Source: an uncultured Sphingomonadales bacterium
GTDB lineage: Bacteria; Pseudomonadota; Alphaproteobacteria; Sphingomonadales; Sphingomonadaceae
Assembly: GCA_903828025.1 (NCBI GenBank)
Contig: CAIKKO010000386.1
Location: 1-28,916, forward strand
Reading direction: 5' to 3'
DNA length: 28,916 nt
The translations under genes were made by a program, and so were the position numbers. Every line of letters starts with the position of its first letter. Positions within the stretch are counted from its first letter, which is position 1. The notes beneath the pieces are model-generated. The model was not told the DNA's origin and did no database searches. It was given only the letters and a program-made list of their open reading frames with translations. This document shows positions 24,403-28,916 of the stretch, one piece after another.

Positions 24403-25960
24403 CGACCCCGGCCTCTTCAAAGCAGCGGATCACCGGAGCCAGCGCGGTCTGGTGCTGCTTCCAGCGCGTGACCGATTCCGTATACATCGGCCGCCGCACT
24501 TGCGCCGCGCTGGGCGTGGAGACGGGCGCGGCATTGTGGTGGAAATCGAGGCAGGCGTCCGCCCAGTCGAGCCCGCAATGCGCGAGCAGCCGCCGCGTCT
24601 CGCCCGCCTGATCCGCCACCAGATCCTCGTAACGCAGCTCCAGAATGCGCCCCGGCAGCGCCTCGCGCCAGAACGCCATCAGCCGGTCGAACCGCGCATA
24701 GTAGTGCGCGATGTCCATCAGATCATAGCTGTAGTCGTAATAGCGTGAGCTGATCGCGAACAAGTTGCGGAAGTTCGCCAGCACCGTGTCGAGCGGATGG
24801 CGGCGCAGGCACACGATGGTCGCGGCGGGCAGCGCGCGCGCGATAAACCCGGCATAATGGAAATTGCCGGGAAACTTGTCGCTAAACCGCCCGCTCTCGC
24901 GCGCTCCGGCATGGTGCAGCGCGCGGGCGAGGTAGTCGCGCCCGATGGCACCGAGGTCCGCGCCCGCTGCCGCCGCGATCGTTTCGGGATCGAGCACGGT
25001 GCGCGTGCGCGTGCCCGCCGCCAGCTTTACCGCCAGCGGCATCGCCTGCAATTCGCCCGCGCTCCACACCTCGGGGTGCGAGGACACAATACGGTCGACC
25101 AGTGTCGTGCCAGTGCGCGGCATGCCGATCACGAAAATCGGGGCATCGGACGGCGCGGAGACGACGGGCGCATCGGCCACTTGTGCCCATGTCCGCTCGA
25201 TCGCATCGAAGTTCGCAGCGTCGTTTTCAAAGCGGTAGGGCAGCCGGGCGCGGTGCTCGGCATTGGCGGCGGCCAGCCGCGCGAACGCAGCCTGCTGCTC
25301 GCCCAGATCCTCCAGTTCCTTGGCCAGCGCATAGCCGAGCAGCAGCCGGTCCTCCCCGGCGCGGGCACGCTCCAGCGCGGCGGTCAGGCGCGGCACATGG
25401 TTGTGCGCCGCTGTCTGCTTGCGCAAGCTGGCGAGCAAGTGGTGGGCGCGCGCGGCATCGGGGGCGAGCGCAAGCAGCGCCTCCAGCGCCGCCTCCGCCT
25501 CGGCCACTTGCCCGACGAAATTGAGCGCAGCGGCCTGATTGTAGCGGAACTCGGGATTGTCCGGGGCTAGCCGCACCGCCTCGGCAAAATGCGGCAGCGA
25601 GGCGGCATGCTCGCCCAGCCGCGCATAGACGCAGCCCATCGTATCGCGGCTGAGCGCATCGCCGGGCAGCGCCTGTTCGGCAGCGGCGAGCGTGTCCGCA
25701 GCCGCGCCGTCCTGCCGCAGCGTGACCTGAAGTCGCGCCAGTTGCGCGCGGTATTCCCCTTTGGGATCGAGCGCGACCGCCTGTGCCACGTGGGCCATGC
25801 CCGCCGTGATCTGCCCGGTGTCCGCCTTGGCGATGCCGAGCAGGAAGTGGCCCTCAGCCTCGCTCGGCAGCTTCGCGACAAGGTCTGTCGCGTGCTGTTC
25901 GACAGCGCGCATGTCACCGCGCTCCAGCGCGCGGCGGGCGGCAGCGATGATGTCGGTCAA
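24395..25960 (-). CDS. TPR-containing sulfotransferase
   Basis: 521 residues. The N-terminal half has tetratricopeptide repeats (about 37-180, for example GCVYARLGEHAASLPHFAEA and NQAAALNFVG). The C-terminal half is a sulfotransferase: 5'-phosphosulfate loop PIFVIGMPRTGTTLVDRI with GMPRTGTTL at 279-287, and later RRHPLDTVLANF, typical of the 3'-phosphate binding serine/arginine region of PAPS enzymes. It likely transfers sulfate from PAPS to a small or lipid acceptor in the cytosol, with the repeats as a partner-binding arm. The start is TTG at 25960-25958, overlapping the desaturase TGA, so it is translationally coupled. Target unknown; the linked membrane hydroxylase suggests a lipid hydroxyl. 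Confidence 0.9.
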   Translation of the reverse strand: MTDIIAAARRALERGDMRAVEQHATDLVAKLPSEAEGHFLLGIAKADTGQITAGMAHVAQAVALDPKGEYRAQLARLQVTLRQDGAAADTLAAAEQALPGDALSRDTMGCVYARLGEHAASLPHFAEAVRLAPDNPEFRYNQAAALNFVGQVAEAEAALEALLALAPDAARAHHLLASLRKQTAAHNHVPRLTAALERARAGEDRLLLGYALAKELEDLGEQQAAFARLAAANAEHRARLPYRFENDAANFDAIERTWAQVADAPVVSAPSDAPIFVIGMPRTGTTLVDRIVSSHPEVWSAGELQAMPLAVKLAAGTRTRTVLDPETIAAAAGADLGAIGRDYLARALHHAGARESGRFSDKFPGNFHYAGFIARALPAATIVCLRRHPLDTVLANFRNLFAISSRYYDYSYDLMDIAHYYARFDRLMAFWREALPGRILELRYEDLVADQAGETRRLLAHCGLDWADACLDFHHNAAPVSTPSAAQVRRPMYTESVTRWKQHQTALAPVIRCFEEAGVAI

Positions 25961-26856
25961 TGTCCGGCTACGCTGCCGTCGCCCTTCTTGCCTTCGAACA
26001 GCTTGATCAGCGGGCGCAGCGGGAACACGAACTGTTCCCAGATCGACAGTCGGCGGCGCTCGTCCTGCCCCACCAGAATGCCCTCACCTTCCTTGTACGT
26101 GCCAAGGATGCGGTCGATCAGGATCAGGTTGTTGCTGTAGTTGCAGCGCGTGTTCTCATAGCCGACCGAATGGTGATAGCTGTGATGGCGGATCGTGGTG
26201 AAGAAGAACGAGTAGAAGAACGGCGGGTCAGAGCGCACATTCGCATGGTTGAACGTCCCGATTACGCCAGTGAAGCTGTAGCCGCACAGGACCGCGTTGA
26301 GCGGCAGATCGAACAGCGCCACCACGCCGATGCTCACCAGAAACAGTTCGAGCGGGTTGCCCACCGCGCCCTTCATCGCGTTGAGCTGGGTGATGTGATG
26401 ATGCGGCGCATGGGTGAGCCAGAACGGCTCCCAATCGTGCATCAGCCGATGCATCAGATACTGCCCGAACTCCCATACAAACACGAACAGCGCGACTTGC
26501 GCCAGAAACGGCAGCTGCATCGCCCAGGGCGTGGCGATGCCCCAGGATTCCTTGAGCGTATGCAGCGGCTCGTCCGTAAGCACGATCACCAGCTTCGCGA
26601 TGACAGTGTTGATCAGGACGAAGTAGAACAGATCGGTCAGGAACTCTCTGGTGTTGATCCGCCAGATCGCATGCCGCTCGAACACGAGTTCAAGCAGGAG
26701 CACCCACGCAGTGTAGGTGATCGAGACCATGAGCAGGGTCCAAGGGTTTTCAACCCATGCTGCGGGCGCATAGTACCAGAACGCCACCACCGCCACCAGA
26801 GTTGCCGGCGGAATGCAATCGACCGCCAGCTTCTTGATGCCCTCACCCATGATCAC
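25957..26856 (-). CDS. Sterol desaturase/fatty acid hydroxylase superfamily protein
   Basis: 299 residues, several membrane helices and the histidine cluster of di-iron membrane hydroxylases: HRLMH (136-140), HAPHHH (149-154), a single H204 in FNHANV and HHSYHH (224-229). These fit the HxxxH, HxxHH, HxxHH pattern, so the enzyme should insert oxygen or a double bond into a lipid in the inner membrane. GTG 26856 and ATG 26850 are both possible starts; AGGAG on this strand lies 4 and 10 bases before them. It follows the TBDR with 37 bases between and overlaps the sulfotransferase by four, so the three form one operon. Substrate (fatty acid, sterol, hopanoid or carotenoid) is not evident. Confidence 0.9.
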   Translation of the reverse strand: MIMGEGIKKLAVDCIPPATLVAVVAFWYYAPAAWVENPWTLLMVSITYTAWVLLLELVFERHAIWRINTREFLTDLFYFVLINTVIAKLVIVLTDEPLHTLKESWGIATPWAMQLPFLAQVALFVFVWEFGQYLMHRLMHDWEPFWLTHAPHHHITQLNAMKGAVGNPLELFLVSIGVVALFDLPLNAVLCGYSFTGVIGTFNHANVRSDPPFFYSFFFTTIRHHSYHHSVGYENTRCNYSNNLILIDRILGTYKEGEGILVGQDERRRLSIWEQFVFPLRPLIKLFEGKKGDGSVAGH

Positions 26857-26893
26857 CGAACTCCTGCCTTTCTGGTCATTGTATGCTTACTGA

Positions 26894-28916
26894 TCAATAA
26901 TGGAACCGCAGATCGACCCCCACCCGGCGCGGGGTCAGCACGCCTTGCGCATAATAGCGCTCGACCACATTGGTGCGGACCTGGTTGAACGAGCTGATAT
27001 CGTTGCTGATCGCGGTCACTGCATACTTGTCGAAGATGTTGTCCGCATAGGCCGAAACCTCGAACGCCTTGTCCCGGTAGGTGACCGAGGCGCGGTGGGT
27101 GGTATAGCCCGGCAGGATCTCGCCGTTGCCGCGCAGGCCGAGGCGCGAATAGATGTTGCCGGTATAGGTCGCGGCCCAGTTCGCTTCGATGTCCGCGCCA
27201 TTGGCGAGCGGGTAGGTATAAGTCAGCTGCGCTGCGCCCGAATTCTTGGTCGAGCCCGGCAGGCGATCCCCCGAGTACGCGCTGTAGGGCAAGGTCTGGC
27301 TGATGACGATGTCCTTGGCGAACCCGGTCAGGCGGGCATCGGTGTAGGAATAGGTGCCCTGGAACACCAGGCGCGGCGTGATCTTGAACTGCCCCGCCAC
27401 TTCGAAGCCCTTGGATGAGGCCCGGCTGGCGTTGACCGTGATGCCCACGGCACCGTTCACGGTCGTGCTGGGAACCTGAATGCCGTTCCAGTGGACGCGG
27501 AAACCGCTCACGGTCAGCTCAAGGCGCTTGTCCGGCGTGGCATAGCGCACGCCGAGTTCGATGTTGCGGGTCTTGTCCGGACCGTACGCCAGTTCGTTGG
27601 GGTAGGCGCAGACGTTCTGGCCCGGCGGCACATTGTCGGGCGTGAACGTGCAAGGCGCGACGCGGTTGACGTTGCCGGTGCGATACCCGGTGCTGTACGT
27701 CCCGTAGATCAGCAGTCCGTCATTGACCTTGTACGAGCTGTTGGCCTTCCACACGAAGCCGTCGCTGCTGGTCGAGCCGGACTTGATGCGGCTCGGGTCG
27801 AACACCACCAGCGGATAGGGCGTGCGGGTCAGACCGCCGCCGAACAGCGGCGTATCGGTGCCGCCTTCCGCGAACGCATCATACTTGTAGTAGCGCAGAC
27901 CGCCGGTAACCTGCCACGCCTTGGTGATGTGGAAGGTGCCTTCGCCATAGGCCGCCTTTTCCTTGGTGCGGGTGTTGACGAACGACATGTATTCCAGATC
28001 ATCCGGGCGATTGACGCCGATAAAGTTGGCGTATCCGGGGACATATTCGCGGTACTGCGAGGTATAGCGCAGATTGTTGTAAAACCCGCCGACTACCCAG
28101 CTGAACGGCCCGCCATGGGTCGAGACCAGACGCATTTCCTGGTTGAACTGGCGGTAATAGGCGGTCGACTGGTTGTGCGAGGAGAACTTCGGAAACGATT
28201 CGTAGCCGTAGTTGAGATCGAGCAGAAGGTCGGTGTTGTCCGCCTCGTTGTCGATGCGCTGCTTGGTCGTCGCGGTGGTGCTGACGAGCTGCGCAATGCC
28301 GAACAGATTGATGTTGAACTCGGCCGAAAGCAGATCGGCCGTGCGCTTGTTGGGCTCCAGATAGCGCCAGGGGCCCTCGTAGCGGCCGGTGCCGAGCACG
28401 CCCGCGCCATTGGCCTGACGCCCGCCAGTCGACGAGACCTGGTGCGCATACGTGAAGTAGGCCTTGATCGCCGGATTGACCTCGATGAGCAGCTGGTTGC
28501 GGGTCGAGAACGTGCGCTCGTAGTTCACATCCTTCTTGAACGTGAAGTTGTTGGCATAATCGGCAGCCGTGCCGAACCCGCCATCGGCGCCGACCGCGCT
28601 GCGGATCGGCTGCGGATCGGACACACCCGGATTTTTCAGGAGGTGGGTGTAATCGATGAAGCCCGGATTGAAATAGTAGCCGGTCGAAGTGCGGAAGGCG
28701 ATGTGGTCCTTGAGGATCGGCACATTGATCGCAATATCGCCGTCGTACCCGATCTGCGAGCTGTGCGATTCCACGAAATTCCGCCCATGGGCATCAATCG
28801 AAAACTTGTCGGTGTTCGGACGGTTCGGAATGTAGCGCACCGCACCGGCCAGCGTGCCGAGGCCATAGAGCGTACCCTGCGGGCCCTGCAGCACTTCGAC
28901 GCGGCTGATGTCGATC
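26894..28916 (-). CDS. TonB-dependent receptor (partial, 5' end beyond the window)
   Basis: About 674 codons are visible from the right edge to TGA at 26896-26894. The fragment begins in the plug domain with ISRVEVLQGPQGTLYG and RYIPNRPN, followed by a long barrel with regularly spaced aromatic strands. The end is LRFHY with a terminal Tyr instead of the usual Phe. Signal peptide and TonB box are outside the window. The RVEVLQGPQGTLYG wording is typical of iron/hydrophobic-ligand type receptors, common in sphingomonads, and different from the sugar-type receptor at 10874. Two cysteines in APCTFTPD and QNVCAYP may close an extracellular loop. It heads the operon with the desaturase and sulfotransferase, suggesting the imported compound is hydroxylated and sulfated, or that these enzymes change its receptor environment. 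Confidence 0.92.
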   Translation of the reverse strand, partial: IDISRVEVLQGPQGTLYGLGTLAGAVRYIPNRPNTDKFSIDAHGRNFVESHSSQIGYDGDIAINVPILKDHIAFRTSTGYYFNPGFIDYTHLLKNPGVSDPQPIRSAVGADGGFGTAADYANNFTFKKDVNYERTFSTRNQLLIEVNPAIKAYFTYAHQVSSTGGRQANGAGVLGTGRYEGPWRYLEPNKRTADLLSAEFNINLFGIAQLVSTTATTKQRIDNEADNTDLLLDLNYGYESFPKFSSHNQSTAYYRQFNQEMRLVSTHGGPFSWVVGGFYNNLRYTSQYREYVPGYANFIGVNRPDDLEYMSFVNTRTKEKAAYGEGTFHITKAWQVTGGLRYYKYDAFAEGGTDTPLFGGGLTRTPYPLVVFDPSRIKSGSTSSDGFVWKANSSYKVNDGLLIYGTYSTGYRTGNVNRVAPCTFTPDNVPPGQNVCAYPNELAYGPDKTRNIELGVRYATPDKRLELTVSGFRVHWNGIQVPSTTVNGAVGITVNASRASSKGFEVAGQFKITPRLVFQGTYSYTDARLTGFAKDIVISQTLPYSAYSGDRLPGSTKNSGAAQLTYTYPLANGADIEANWAATYTGNIYSRLGLRGNGEILPGYTTHRASVTYRDKAFEVSAYADNIFDKYAVTAISNDISSFNQVRTNVVERYYAQGVLTPRRVGVDLRFHY

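Noticed and set aside
25960..26988. Plus-strand frame of 342 codons opposite the desaturase
   Set aside because: Shadow frame; the minus strand shows the full histidine motif set of a membrane hydroxylase.
1..28916. CRISPR arrays, tRNA/rRNA genes, insertion sequences, integrase or phage genes
   Set aside because: No regularly spaced repeats, no cloverleaf-like gap sequences and no matching protein families were seen.

Overview
The window is dense, GC-rich, almost fully coding DNA of an alphaproteobacterium, most likely a sphingomonad (Novosphingobium/Sphingopyxis-like). This rests on large TonB-dependent receptors (TBDRs), a receptor-linked set of tryptophan-halogenase-like, SapC and cupin-like genes, a TPR-sulfotransferase, and an intergenic palindrome of a kind I recall as frequent in sphingomonads. 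No gap between genes exceeds about 165 bases. I saw no tRNA, rRNA, CRISPR array, insertion sequence or attachment site.

Region 1 (1-5823, + strand) is CoA-ester metabolism joined to a pigment gene. It holds the tail of a CaiB/BaiF-type CoA-transferase, a degradative thiolase, a palindromic repeat, then four genes overlapping by 1-4 bases. These are an acyl-CoA dehydrogenase with a methylsuccinyl-CoA-dehydrogenase-type N-terminal extension, a two-hotdog dehydratase of the mesaconyl-C4-CoA hydratase/HTD2 type, a protein closely resembling BciA (divinyl-(proto)chlorophyllide 8-vinyl reductase), and a membrane-anchored alpha/beta hydrolase.

Region 2 (5971-10712, + strand) is a complete MacAB-TolC-like tripartite exporter operon: outer-membrane factor lipoprotein, periplasmic adaptor, ATPase and permease, all overlapping.

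Region 3 (10786-24402, + strand) looks like a beta-glucan (laminarin-type) utilisation locus. A promoter with two palindromic operators drives a 986-residue TBDR and is followed by a strong intrinsic terminator. After it come halogenase-like 1, SapC, a JmjC/cupin_8-like oxygenase, halogenase-like 2, a secreted GH16 glucanase, a LacI regulator, an MFS transporter, and, behind a third copy of the operator, a GH3 beta-glucosidase. The inferred flow is: the TBDR imports oligosaccharides across the outer membrane, GH16 and GH3 cut them to short sugars and glucose, MFS carries them inward, and LacI controls the locus. The role of the halogenase/SapC/cupin group is unknown, and it is the best candidate here for an undescribed system.

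Region 4 (24395-28916, - strand) is a second operon cut by the right edge: a TBDR of the kind often linked to hydrophobic substrates, a di-iron sterol desaturase/fatty acid hydroxylase-type membrane protein, and a TPR-containing sulfotransferase.
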